Positions 15,486 to 23,441 of a stretch of DNA of 26,522 nt are shown here, one piece after another; the stretch's first letter is position 1, and every line of letters starts with the position of its first letter. The stretch covers positions 1-26,522 of the forward strand of contig CAMTWK010000040.1 of the NCBI GenBank assembly GCA_947085425.1, given 5' to 3'. Below the pieces are notes generated by a model. That model was not told the origin of the DNA. It was given only the letters and a program-made list of their open reading frames with translations, and did not search any database. This DNA is from UKL13-2 sp947085425. Its GTDB lineage: Bacteria; Pseudomonadota; Gammaproteobacteria; Burkholderiales; Usitatibacteraceae. A program made the translations under genes and the position numbers.

Positions 15486-17744
15486 TTATTTTGTGGTGAA
15501 CGTAAATACACCATCCCAGTTATCGCCCGGTGATTTGATGCGCAAATTGGCGACCCGCTCAAGATACAGCTTGTAAACCTTGCGGCCCGGATCGGCTTGC
15601 AATAGACCGAGCAATATTTGCTCGGCATCATCCCAGCGCTGCTCGCGATAACGATCCAGCGCACGATGAAAGCGGTCGGTGTCCTCGACGAGTTGTTGTT
15701 CGATCTGGTCCTTGTAGCCAAGCGGTTCGTAAATGCTGATCGGCTCGAGTTTGCCTTTGACCCGCACCCGGTCCATTTCACGGTACAGAACAGTCGGCAC
15801 GGCGGTGACAATATTTTCCGACACCAGAATACCCACGCCGTATTCCTTGGTGAGGGATTCCAGGCGTGAGGCCAGATTCACCGCGTCGCCCATGACCGTA
15901 TAGGCACGGCGGAACGCGGAGCCCATGTCGCCGACGTTCATTGATCCACAATTTAAGCCGACACCAATTTCAAGCTGCGGCCAGCCACGTTTAATAAAGT
16001 CGGGGCCAATGGCGACGATTTGCTTTTGCATGGCCAGTGCCGAATTCAAGGCATGCGCCGCGTGATTTTCGTCGCGCAACGGCGCGCCCCAAAACGCCAT
16101 GATGGCGTCACCGATGTATTTGTCGATGGTGCCGCGATCGTTTTGAACGGTCTCGGTCATGTGCGTGAGGTAGGCGTTCATCATGGCGGTGAGTTCGGTG
16201 GCCGACAGCCCCTCGGAAATCGAGGTGAAGTTACGCACATCCGAAAACAACACGGTCATTTCGCGGGTTTCACCCTTGGTCGAATAAGCCTCCGGATTTT
16301 TTGCCATTTCTTCCACCAGTTCTTTTGGCACGTAGGTGCCGAAAATTCCGGTGATGGCCTTTTTACTGCGCGCCTCGATAAAAAAGCCGTAGGCCATATT
16401 GAGCAGGAACAGCGATACCACCATCAGCAACGGCACGGCGATCGGCAAAACTACGTTTTGTCCCCAAAAATAGAAGTTGATCAAAATCATCAATATCGCC
16501 GTGACGCCGACTAGCACCGTCGATAAAAATGGATTGAGTTTGACCAAAGCCAGCGCGAGTGGAATGCCGACAAACAACACGATCATGGCACTAAACATCA
16601 ATTCAAAATGCGGTTTACTTTTGATGGTGTTGTCGAGGTAGCCGGAAATCATGTTGGCGTGTGCCTCGACACCGGGGTAGACCTCACCAACGGGTGAGGC
16701 GCGCAGATCGAACAGCCCTTGTGCCGACGAGCCGACAATGGCGATTTTGCCTTCGAGTTCGCCCGCAGTGAGATTGCCCTGCATGATGTCGGTAGCCGAA
16801 ATGTATCGATACATCGGGCTTTTGCCCAAATATGGGATGAGCGCCGTACCGTCTTTATCCAGCGGAATTCTTGCCTTTGGACCGATTAATATTTCTTTAA
16901 AACGATTGATGCCATCGCCCTCGTCCTCGCGCAAGGTGACGCGCAGCGCTTCGTTGTCGAGGAAGGTCCTGAAAATCGCGACGGACAATGAATCGTAATA
17001 ACCGTCTTTGTATTGAATAAACATCGGCACGCGGCGTAACAGCCCGTCGAAGTCAATGGCCGGCAAAATGTGTCCGGTTGCGGTGGCATTTTTTTGGAAA
17101 ATTTCCAAATTTCCGCTGTAACCATCAATTGTCAGGGAGCGAAACGCGCGACCTCCAAATGTGGTCTGCGTAAAACTCGGCTCGGGCAGCACGCCCAGCT
17201 TGAGAGATTCCAAGCCTTTGCGTTCATTGCTGCCGGCAAAAGCAAACACCACCGGATATTTTTTGACGGTCTCGGCAAACAGTTGGTCGTAATCAAGGCG
17301 TGGCCGCAGTTCTGCCAATTTGGATTGGAATTCGGCGCTGTTTTTGAGCGGCCCCTTGGCAAGTAACTCCAAGGTTGACAGGCCCGAGCTGGTGTCGGGC
17401 TCGGTAAACAGTACGTCAAAGCCCATGACTTTGATCTTGTATTTGTCGAAGCTATTGGTCAGCAGCGACACCCATTTGTCGCGTGCCAGCGGCCAGCGGC
17501 CTTCAGTCGCAAGTGTTCTTTCGTCAATGTCAATAATGACAATGCGCGGATCGATTTTTTCCGGCATGGTGGCACGCAGGCGCGTGTCATACGACTGCCA
17601 TTCGAGATTGCGCAGAAATTTGACCGGCTCTTCAACGATATAGTAGCCGGCAAATAACATCACGATTGCCAGACCAATGCTGGCGCGAATTACCGCATTA
17701 ATCGACGAAAAATAGTACTTCCACAGTGCCTTTAGTTTTTCCAT
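15486..17744 (-). CDS. CHASE2-domain class III adenylyl cyclase
   Basis: A 752-residue membrane enzyme converting ATP to cAMP. ATG 17744 is chosen over the longer frame because GAGG lies about 6 bases upstream and the membrane anchor begins there. Order: TM helix 17-37; extracytoplasmic CHASE2 sensor about 45-370 (IVIIDIDERTL, VMGFDVLF, IAIVGSSAQGLFDLRASPVG); three TM helices about 380-455; class III cyclase domain about 490-650; C-terminal helical tail. Catalytic residues are visible: metal-binding D502 (LFSDVRNFTS) and D546, substrate K542 (GTIDKYIGD), D620 (YTVMGD), N623 and R627 (NLASR). The Lys/Asp pair favours ATP over GTP. The sensed signal is unknown. No CRP-like gene lies in the window. 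Confidence 0.95.
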   Translation of the reverse strand: MEKLKALWKYYFSSINAVIRASIGLAIVMLFAGYYIVEEPVKFLRNLEWQSYDTRLRATMPEKIDPRIVIIDIDERTLATEGRWPLARDKWVSLLTNSFDKYKIKVMGFDVLFTEPDTSSGLSTLELLAKGPLKNSAEFQSKLAELRPRLDYDQLFAETVKKYPVVFAFAGSNERKGLESLKLGVLPEPSFTQTTFGGRAFRSLTIDGYSGNLEIFQKNATATGHILPAIDFDGLLRRVPMFIQYKDGYYDSLSVAIFRTFLDNEALRVTLREDEGDGINRFKEILIGPKARIPLDKDGTALIPYLGKSPMYRYISATDIMQGNLTAGELEGKIAIVGSSAQGLFDLRASPVGEVYPGVEAHANMISGYLDNTIKSKPHFELMFSAMIVLFVGIPLALALVKLNPFLSTVLVGVTAILMILINFYFWGQNVVLPIAVPLLMVVSLFLLNMAYGFFIEARSKKAITGIFGTYVPKELVEEMAKNPEAYSTKGETREMTVLFSDVRNFTSISEGLSATELTAMMNAYLTHMTETVQNDRGTIDKYIGDAIMAFWGAPLRDENHAAHALNSALAMQKQIVAIGPDFIKRGWPQLEIGVGLNCGSMNVGDMGSAFRRAYTVMGDAVNLASRLESLTKEYGVGILVSENIVTAVPTVLYREMDRVRVKGKLEPISIYEPLGYKDQIEQQLVEDTDRFHRALDRYREQRWDDAEQILLGLLQADPGRKVYKLYLERVANLRIKSPGDNWDGVFTFTTK

Positions 17745-18024
17745 TGGGGCCTCGGTCTGAAGATGGGTGTCCAGCGTGCGCCAAAATGAAGCAGTGGTGC
17801 ACGTCCTCCCGGACAACTGATGGGGCATTCTGCCATGATTACCCGCTGTTAGTGCAGCAGGCCACTGCCCAGATTGTCAGATTTCGTGAGCAGCCGACGA
17901 CTCGCTTGTGGCAATGCACCGCCAATCAGGACATCGCCTGATCAGGGGATGGTAGGGCATGAAAAGCGGCCAATGCGCTGGAGTATGATGGCCGGACGCA
18001 ATCGATCATTTTATTGGAGCAGCG
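17745..18024. other. Divergent intergenic region with overlapping palindromes (17925-17946)
   Basis: This 280-bp region separates the cyclase from the coiled-coil protein gene. ATCAGG (17925-17930) pairs with CCTGAT (17937-17942) across a 6-base loop, and CCTGATCAGG (17937-17946) is itself a 10-bp palindrome. The three overlapping half-sites look like a regulator-binding site. A TATGAT at 17984-17989 could be a -10 for the rightward gene but has no convincing -35. A GGAG about 6 bases before ATG 18025 sets that start. No other gene is supported here. Confidence 0.4.
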
Positions 18025-19245
18025 ATGAATCCCTCCCCAGCAAGTGTCACCTTCCGCCCATCCCGCCATCATTCCGGCCTGGTCACGAGGGCGGCGTTGT
18101 TGGTTGCTGCAACTGTATTGGCGGGCTTTTCTTCACTGGCGCGGGCGGATTGGATTTGCTCGGCCAAAGAACGCGAAGCCACAGCCAAACAAAAGGAAAT
18201 GTTTGAGTTGGGTGCGGCCGCCATGCGCACGGCATTGCAACCGCCGCCGGAAGGTTGGACCATGTCCATGCCCAATGTGCGTAGTCGCAGTGGCAAGTTT
18301 TGTCCTGACTTTAAAAACGATCCAGTCGCGTTTGGCAGCTCGGTGAACTACTTTGTCAAACCGACCGCAGAAAATTTACGTCAATATCGCGCGGCGCAAA
18401 TTGCATCAAAACGTGAACTTGAATCCTTGCGTACCTTACCCGCCGACGTGCAGGAAAAAGTCGACGCACTGGATGCCCAATCCACCAGCGCCAGAAAAGA
18501 GGCACGCGAGGCGGAGCGGGTGAAGGACCAAAGTCGCGCCAAACTTAAATACAGCGAGGCGCAGGATTTTTCAAGAAAATCGTACCAAGTGCGCAGCGAT
18601 TTCACAACAACCATTCTGGCCAAGGAGCGGGCCATTTATGAAAAATACGAACCACAAATGGCGCTCAACCGTGACATTGTAATCGCCGTTTCATTGGAGG
18701 CAAATGGCGCAATTCGCCGTCAGGCGGGTGCCGAGGGACAATTGATCGGTTCGAATGCGCCAACCAATCAAGCGACCGATAAAATTGTGCGGATAGAGCT
18801 TGTCATTGATGGCCGCAAGGTAGCCAAGCCCGAGCACATTGCGATTGTCAAAGGCCTGATTGATATGGCCAGACTCAAAGCGATGGTTGGTGGCGCAATG
18901 CCGACGCGGGAAGAATTACAGGTGCAGATCGCCAGCCAAAACGAAGCCATCGCCCTGCGGGAAAAACAAGCGCGAGAATTCGAACGCGCGGCCGCCAATG
19001 AAGAGCGCCGTGCGGAAGAAGCCGCCCACATTGCCAAACGAGAGGCCGCTGCCGCAGGCGCGGACATTAAGTCACCGGCAACGGCCAATTACGAAGCCGA
19101 GGCGTCCGCCAGCGCCCCCGCAGGCACCCAAACCAAGGTGGAAAAACCCGCGGCAACAACAACCCCGCCGACTGCGTCGGCAACCGACAAGTCAAAAGAA
19201 GCCAAGGATGCGGTGAACAAACTTCGCGGATTATTCGGTCGCTGA
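18025..19245 (+). CDS. Secreted coiled-coil protein of unknown function
   Basis: A 406-residue protein I do not recognise. A signal peptide is clear: hydrophobic stretch 23-38 and an ARA cleavage site after residue 41, so the mature protein begins DWICSAKERE. Two cysteines, C45 and the one in GKFCPDF (near 93), could form a periplasmic disulfide. Residues about 112-190 are strongly helical with heptad-like Leu/Ala spacing and many Lys/Glu. A more globular segment with IVRIELVIDGRKV lies at about 255-268. Another Ala/Glu/Arg-rich coiled coil runs about 295-345, then an Ala/Thr/Pro-rich low-complexity tail and a basic end (NKLRGLFGR). It is monocistronic or precedes the DUF1428 gene, and is divergent from the cyclase. 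Confidence 0.8.
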   Translation: MNPSPASVTFRPSRHHSGLVTRAALLVAATVLAGFSSLARADWICSAKEREATAKQKEMFELGAAAMRTALQPPPEGWTMSMPNVRSRSGKFCPDFKNDPVAFGSSVNYFVKPTAENLRQYRAAQIASKRELESLRTLPADVQEKVDALDAQSTSARKEAREAERVKDQSRAKLKYSEAQDFSRKSYQVRSDFTTTILAKERAIYEKYEPQMALNRDIVIAVSLEANGAIRRQAGAEGQLIGSNAPTNQATDKIVRIELVIDGRKVAKPEHIAIVKGLIDMARLKAMVGGAMPTREELQVQIASQNEAIALREKQAREFERAAANEERRAEEAAHIAKREAAAAGADIKSPATANYEAEASASAPAGTQTKVEKPAATTTPPTASATDKSKEAKDAVNKLRGLFGR

Positions 19246-19252
19246 TCAATAG

Positions 19253-19281
19253 TTGGATTGTGCCGGTAGTTTCCCTATAAC
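19253..19281 (+). promoter_or_regulatory. Candidate sigma70 promoter for the DUF1428 gene
   Basis: TTGGAT (19253-19258) and TATAAC (19276-19281) are separated by exactly 17 bases, about 65 bp before ATG 19347. The -10 matches consensus at five of six positions; the -35 matches at only three. It would let this gene be expressed independently of the coiled-coil gene upstream. Confidence 0.4.
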
Positions 19282-19346
19282 CGCCATGCACGCGGCAAGG
19301 ATTTTCAATCTCGTCGTGCGGGCATCAATTGAACAAGGAGCCGATC

Positions 19347-19700
19347 ATGAATTACGTCGATGGTTTTGTGATTGCCGTACCCAATGCCAACAAACAGCTG
19401 TATATCAAACACGCCCGCGAAACTGGCGAAATTTTTAAAGAATATGGCGCGATAAAACTCGTCGAATGTTGGGGCGACGATGTTCCGGATGGAAAACTCA
19501 CCTCGTTCCCCATGGCGGTCAAATGCGAGCCGCTTGAATCGGTGGTGTTTTCATGGATTGAATGGCCGAACAAACAAGTGCGGGATGACGGCTGGGAAAA
19601 AATCATGGTCGATCCGCGTATGAAAAACAACACAATCCCGATGCCGTTTGACGGCAAGCGCATGATTTATGGCGGCTTTCAAATAATCATTAATGACTAA
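19347..19700 (+). CDS. DUF1428 (YbaA-like) protein
   Basis: A 117-residue small cytosolic protein of the DUF1428/YbaA family. Characteristic segments are MNYVDGFVIAVP at the start, GAIKLVECWGDDVPDGKLTSF (about 31-51), VVFSWIEWPNKQVRD, and FDGKRMIYGGFQ at the end. A ferredoxin-like (dimeric alpha-beta barrel) fold is reported for this group; no reaction is established. The start is ATG 19347 with AAGGAG (19335-19340) at ideal spacing, rather than the TTG at 19329. Its TAA stop (19698-19700) directly abuts element E2. Confidence 0.92.
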   Translation: MNYVDGFVIAVPNANKQLYIKHARETGEIFKEYGAIKLVECWGDDVPDGKLTSFPMAVKCEPLESVVFSWIEWPNKQVRDDGWEKIMVDPRMKNNTIPMPFDGKRMIYGGFQIIIND

Positions 19701-19952
19701 CCTGCATATTTCACGGGCCGGTCCCACTCCGCTTGGGGGCTCGCTAAATAGGATTTACCGCACTTTGTAATCCAATTTGGTTTTTATTGAACACAGGACA
19801 TTTGCGCCCGAAAACATGCCGCTGAACATGCGCTTTTGCGTTCTCTTGCCGTGCTCATTTGCCAAACATGGCCAGCTACGCCGTGCTCAGTCGAAAGAAA
19901 AATCACACGCCCATCAACCCACTCTCGAACGCAACCTCGTGAAATATGCAGG
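19701..19952. mobile_element. MITE-like element E2 (252 bp), related to E1 and E3 by its ends
   Basis: Starts CCTGCATATTTCACGGG and ends CGTGAAATATGCAGG, giving 15-bp perfect terminal inverted repeats. The last roughly 53 bases match the right end of E1 at about 43 positions, but the middle is different. Flanks are CTAA (left) and TTAT (right), which resemble but do not equal a 4-bp duplication. No coding frame is recognisable. It begins on the base after the stop codon of the DUF1428 gene. Probably a diverged, older subtype of the same family. Confidence 0.75.
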
Positions 19953-20011
19953 TTATAGCACCAGCATTGAAAATTCAGCGAAAAATACGTGCATCGGTCA
20001 GCTCTTGGATT

Positions 20012-22741
20012 TTAGTGGTTGGAGGCTTGCGCGTTGATGACCCGAAGGTGGAGCCGAATCTGTTTTTCAGTCTCGACAATAGCAAACAGGGAGACGCCAA
20101 TGGCTATCACCAGCAGGCCGTCCCAAAAAGGCACGGATTCGGTTGCGAATACAGTTTGCAGCACAGGCACGTAAGTAATAGCAAACTGCGCAGCGGTGAT
20201 GGCAACCACCACCACCCAAACCACCTTGGTGCCACGCACCGCTTTCCAGGTTAGCGAGGTACTGTAGAGGTTGCGAATAAAAAATAGGTGGAATATTTCC
20301 ATCACCACCAGTGTGTTCAGTGCCAGCGTGCGAGCCAGCTCCACGGAGTAACCCTGGTCGATCGCGTAAGCGTAAATCCCGTAGACCCCGCATAGGAACA
20401 AAATAGACACCAGAATGATATGCCACACCAGAGCCCCGCTGAGTAGCGGTTCATTTCGGGGGCGTGGTGGGCGCCGCATGGTGCCATCTTCTGTGGGCTC
20501 GAAAGCCAACGCGATGCCCAGCGTGATGGCAGTGATCAGGTTCACCCACAATATTTGGACGGGGGTAATGGGCAAGTTCAAACCCAGAAACAATGCCACT
20601 ATGATCGTCATGGCTTCACCGGCATTGGTCGGCAATGTCCAGCTGATGACTTTTCTGATGTTGTCGTAGACCGTGCGACCTTCACGCACAGCAGCGACGA
20701 TGGATGCAAAGTTGTCGTCCGCCAAAACCAGTTCAGCAGCTTCCTTGGCGGCTTCCGAGCCTTTTTTGCCCATGGCAATGCCGGCATCGGCGCGTTTGAG
20801 CGAGGGCGCATCGTTGACGCCATCGCCGGTCATGGCGACGGTCAAGTCATGGGATTGCAGCGCCATGACCAGCCGCAACTTGTGCTCCGGGCTGGTGCGG
20901 GCAAAGATGTCGCAGTTCAGTGCTGCTTGCCGCAGCACAGCATCATCCATTGTATCCAGGTCTGCCCCGGTCAGTACGGTGTCGGGGTTTTGCAGTCCGA
21001 TTTGTTTGCCGATGGCAGCGGCGGTTTTGGCATGGTCGCCGGTGATCATTTTTACGCGTATACCCGCGCCGTGGCACTCGCGAACCGCAGCAGCGGCCTC
21101 AGAACGCGGGGGGTCGATCATCCCCACCATGCCCAACAAAGTGAGGGTGCCATCTACGTCGGCGTCTTTCAGCACGGTTTGGGTGGAGGCCGCAGAACGC
21201 ACCGCAAAAGCCAATACACGTTGCCCCTGCGCCGCAATCGCCTCCGCATTTGTGTTCCAGTACCCGGCGTCCAGTGGCTCGGTCTTGCCGTCATCGGCGC
21301 GCTGATAATTGCACATTGCCAATATCCGCTCTGGCGCACCTTTGACAAACACGAAGGCATGGCGTTCGTGATCGTGGTTGAGCGTTGCCATGAAACGGTG
21401 CTTTGCATCAAAGGGAATGGCATCAGTTCGCGTCCAAAGCGCTTGCTGGCTGCGTGGATCCACGTCCATTTTCCCGGCAAAGGCCAGCAGGGCACCTTCC
21501 ATCGGGTCGCCCTCCACATGCCAAACGCCATCTTTCTGGTGCAATGCCGCGTCGTTGCACAGCGCGGCCGCACGGGCCAAGTCGTCTAACACACCGTGCT
21601 CAAGCGCAGACACCTGCACATCTTCAAGCCGGAGTGTGCCGGCAGGGGCGTAACCAACCCCGTCCAGCACAAAGCGATGTTGGTGGGTCAGCACGGATGC
21701 CACCATCATCTCGTTGCGTGTCAGGGTGCCGGTCTTGTCGGTGCAGATGACCGACACCGAACCCAGGGTCTCAATGGCAGGCAAGCGGCGCACAATGGCG
21801 TTGCGCCGCGCCATGGCTTGCACCCCTATGGCGAGCGTGATGGTCAGCACTGCAGGAAGCCCTGCGGGGATGGCTGCCACCGCCAGCCCTACCACCGCCA
21901 TGAACATCTCAGAAAACTCGTGATGACCTACGAAATAACCATAGGCAATCAAGAGTACCGAAATGAGCAGGATAAAAATGGTCAGCCATTGGGCAAACGC
22001 ACCCATCTGTTTCACCAAAGGGGTGGTGAGGGTTTGCACCTCGGAGAGCAGGCCGCTGATATGCCCGATCTCGGTGTTTGCACCGGTTGCCACCACCACG
22101 CCTTTTCCCTGCCCGCTGGTGACCAGCGTGCCGGAAAATGCCATGCAGGTGCGGTCGCCAATTGCAGCCCCCGCAGCCACCGCGTCGGTGTGTTTTTCGA
22201 CGGGCACGGATTCCCCGGTCAGAATTGCCTCTTGCACAGACAGGCCATGCGCGGTGATCAGGCGCAGATCGGCGGCCACCTTGTCACCTGCTTCGAGCAG
22301 GACGATGTCGCCCGGGACAAGGTGCTCCCCGGCGATGCTGATGCGCCCGCCATTGCGAATGACATTGGCGCGGGGAGCCAGCATGTGGCGAATCGCATCC
22401 ATGGCGTGTTCGGCCTTGCCTTCCTGCACGAAGCCGATCACGGCGTTTGCAAACACCACAGCCAGAATGACACCGGTATCAACCCAGTGCCCCAAAAAGG
22501 CCGTGATCGATGCCGCGCCTATCAATACGTAGATCAGGATGTTGTGAAAATGGTGCAGAAAACGAATGAGAGCAGATCGTTGCGCGGCTTGCGGCAAACG
22601 ATTGGGCCCATATCTTGTGAGTCGCTCTTGCGCTTCGTTCTGATCAAGGCCGGTAACAGCGGCCTTCAGATGCGTGCAAACAATCTCTGTGGATCGGTTA
22701 TGCCACACGGCTTGAAATTCGTCGGACTTCGAATTTTGCAT
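20012..22741 (-). CDS. P-type cation-transporting ATPase (P2-like, ion specificity unclear)
   Basis: A 909-residue inner-membrane ATPase with all catalytic motifs: TGES (175-178, actuator), DKTGTLT with phosphorylated D335, KGAPE (467-471, nucleotide binding), and TGDGVNDAP (638-646, hinge). The N-terminal cation-ATPase domain and about ten membrane helices give normal length for bacterial Ca2+-ATPase-like pumps. The ion site differs from SERCA: the TM4 motif is PAGLP (292-296) instead of PEGLP, and in TM6 the residue matching SERCA D800 is Ala738 (NLITAIT), while N706, E709, N734 and T737 are kept. Ca2+ transport is therefore doubtful, and a monovalent ion or Mg2+ is possible. ATG 22741 has a weak AGG upstream. 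It is a single-gene unit, GC-richer than the block to its left by eye. Confidence 0.93.
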   Translation of the reverse strand: MQNSKSDEFQAVWHNRSTEIVCTHLKAAVTGLDQNEAQERLTRYGPNRLPQAAQRSALIRFLHHFHNILIYVLIGAASITAFLGHWVDTGVILAVVFANAVIGFVQEGKAEHAMDAIRHMLAPRANVIRNGGRISIAGEHLVPGDIVLLEAGDKVAADLRLITAHGLSVQEAILTGESVPVEKHTDAVAAGAAIGDRTCMAFSGTLVTSGQGKGVVVATGANTEIGHISGLLSEVQTLTTPLVKQMGAFAQWLTIFILLISVLLIAYGYFVGHHEFSEMFMAVVGLAVAAIPAGLPAVLTITLAIGVQAMARRNAIVRRLPAIETLGSVSVICTDKTGTLTRNEMMVASVLTHQHRFVLDGVGYAPAGTLRLEDVQVSALEHGVLDDLARAAALCNDAALHQKDGVWHVEGDPMEGALLAFAGKMDVDPRSQQALWTRTDAIPFDAKHRFMATLNHDHERHAFVFVKGAPERILAMCNYQRADDGKTEPLDAGYWNTNAEAIAAQGQRVLAFAVRSAASTQTVLKDADVDGTLTLLGMVGMIDPPRSEAAAAVRECHGAGIRVKMITGDHAKTAAAIGKQIGLQNPDTVLTGADLDTMDDAVLRQAALNCDIFARTSPEHKLRLVMALQSHDLTVAMTGDGVNDAPSLKRADAGIAMGKKGSEAAKEAAELVLADDNFASIVAAVREGRTVYDNIRKVISWTLPTNAGEAMTIIVALFLGLNLPITPVQILWVNLITAITLGIALAFEPTEDGTMRRPPRPRNEPLLSGALVWHIILVSILFLCGVYGIYAYAIDQGYSVELARTLALNTLVVMEIFHLFFIRNLYSTSLTWKAVRGTKVVWVVVVAITAAQFAITYVPVLQTVFATESVPFWDGLLVIAIGVSLFAIVETEKQIRLHLRVINAQASNH

Positions 22742-23075
22742 TGGTTAACCTGTGTGCTTGTGACCGCCAGAACCTGGAGACACACTTGCGCGTAGCCACA
22801 GATGGGTTGAAGATACAAAATAATTTTACCGTAGTCGGTATTATTTGAGAACCTCGGAAGGGGGAAAGTGAGTGGAAATCTCCGGCAAGCACACTGACAA
22901 ATTCGTCAATGCACACGAGAGTTGTAAGAAGGAATGGACGGTGGGGTATAGGAATTTAAAATGCACTTTTTTAAGAAACATGAATGTATCCAATGATCGT
23001 CAAGCGGTCAAACGCGCGCACAACTCATAAAAAAGCCCACGGCTCGCTCAACATCGGGCCTTTGCGATCGATAAC
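22742..23075. other. 334-bp intergenic region without a recognised gene
   Basis: It contains the leftward leader of the P-type ATPase (AT-rich around 22815-22850) and, further right, sequence preceding the GGDEF remnant. The missing N-terminal part of that GGDEF protein is not visible here. An imperfect AAAGCCC/GGGCCTTT pair occurs at about 23031-23062 without a convincing terminator structure. I see no RNA gene. Confidence 0.4.
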
Positions 23076-23441
23076 ATGCCGCATAATCATGCAACTTGCC
23101 CGTCCACTAAATCAGACCTCGCTCCTACTGCCGTGTTCATCGATCTCGAAAAGTTCAAGCAGGTCAACAACGAACAGGGCCACGACACGGGTGATAGCCT
23201 GCTGCGCCGTGTCACGGCGGTTTTCCGCAGCCGTATCCGCGCCGGCGACAGCATCGACCGCCTGGGCGGCACGATACGCGACAAGGGTTGGCCGGTGGCC
23301 TTCAGCATGGGTGTCGTCAGCTGTCGCCGGGCACCGGATGATCTGGAGTTGCTGTTCAACAAGGCCGACCTGCTCATGTACGAAGCCAAGGAAGCCGACC
23401 GTGACCGCATTCTGCAACACGTCTCGGACGAGGTGGCGTGA
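23076..23441 (+). pseudogene. Degenerate GGDEF-domain remnant lacking the active-site motif
   Basis: A 121-codon frame resembling a diguanylate cyclase domain cut down on both sides. IDLEKFKQVNNEQGHDTGDS (about residues 22-41) is the start of the domain, but the usual DFK/ND acidic pattern is altered (IDLE, VNN). RLGG (about 62-65) is followed directly by TIRDKGWPVAFSMGVV, the beta-strand normally 35-45 residues later, so the DEF/EEF active-site triplet and the region around it are missing in frame. The end LFNKADLLMYEAKEADRDRI is normal. No sensory or N-terminal region remains. It cannot make cyclic di-GMP. TGA 23439-23441 overlaps the ATG of the Na/Pi gene. Confidence 0.8.

Noticed and set aside
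20555..21589. Long plus-strand frames opposite the P-type ATPase
   Set aside because: They are antisense shadows of a gene with complete catalytic motifs and have no recognisable domains.
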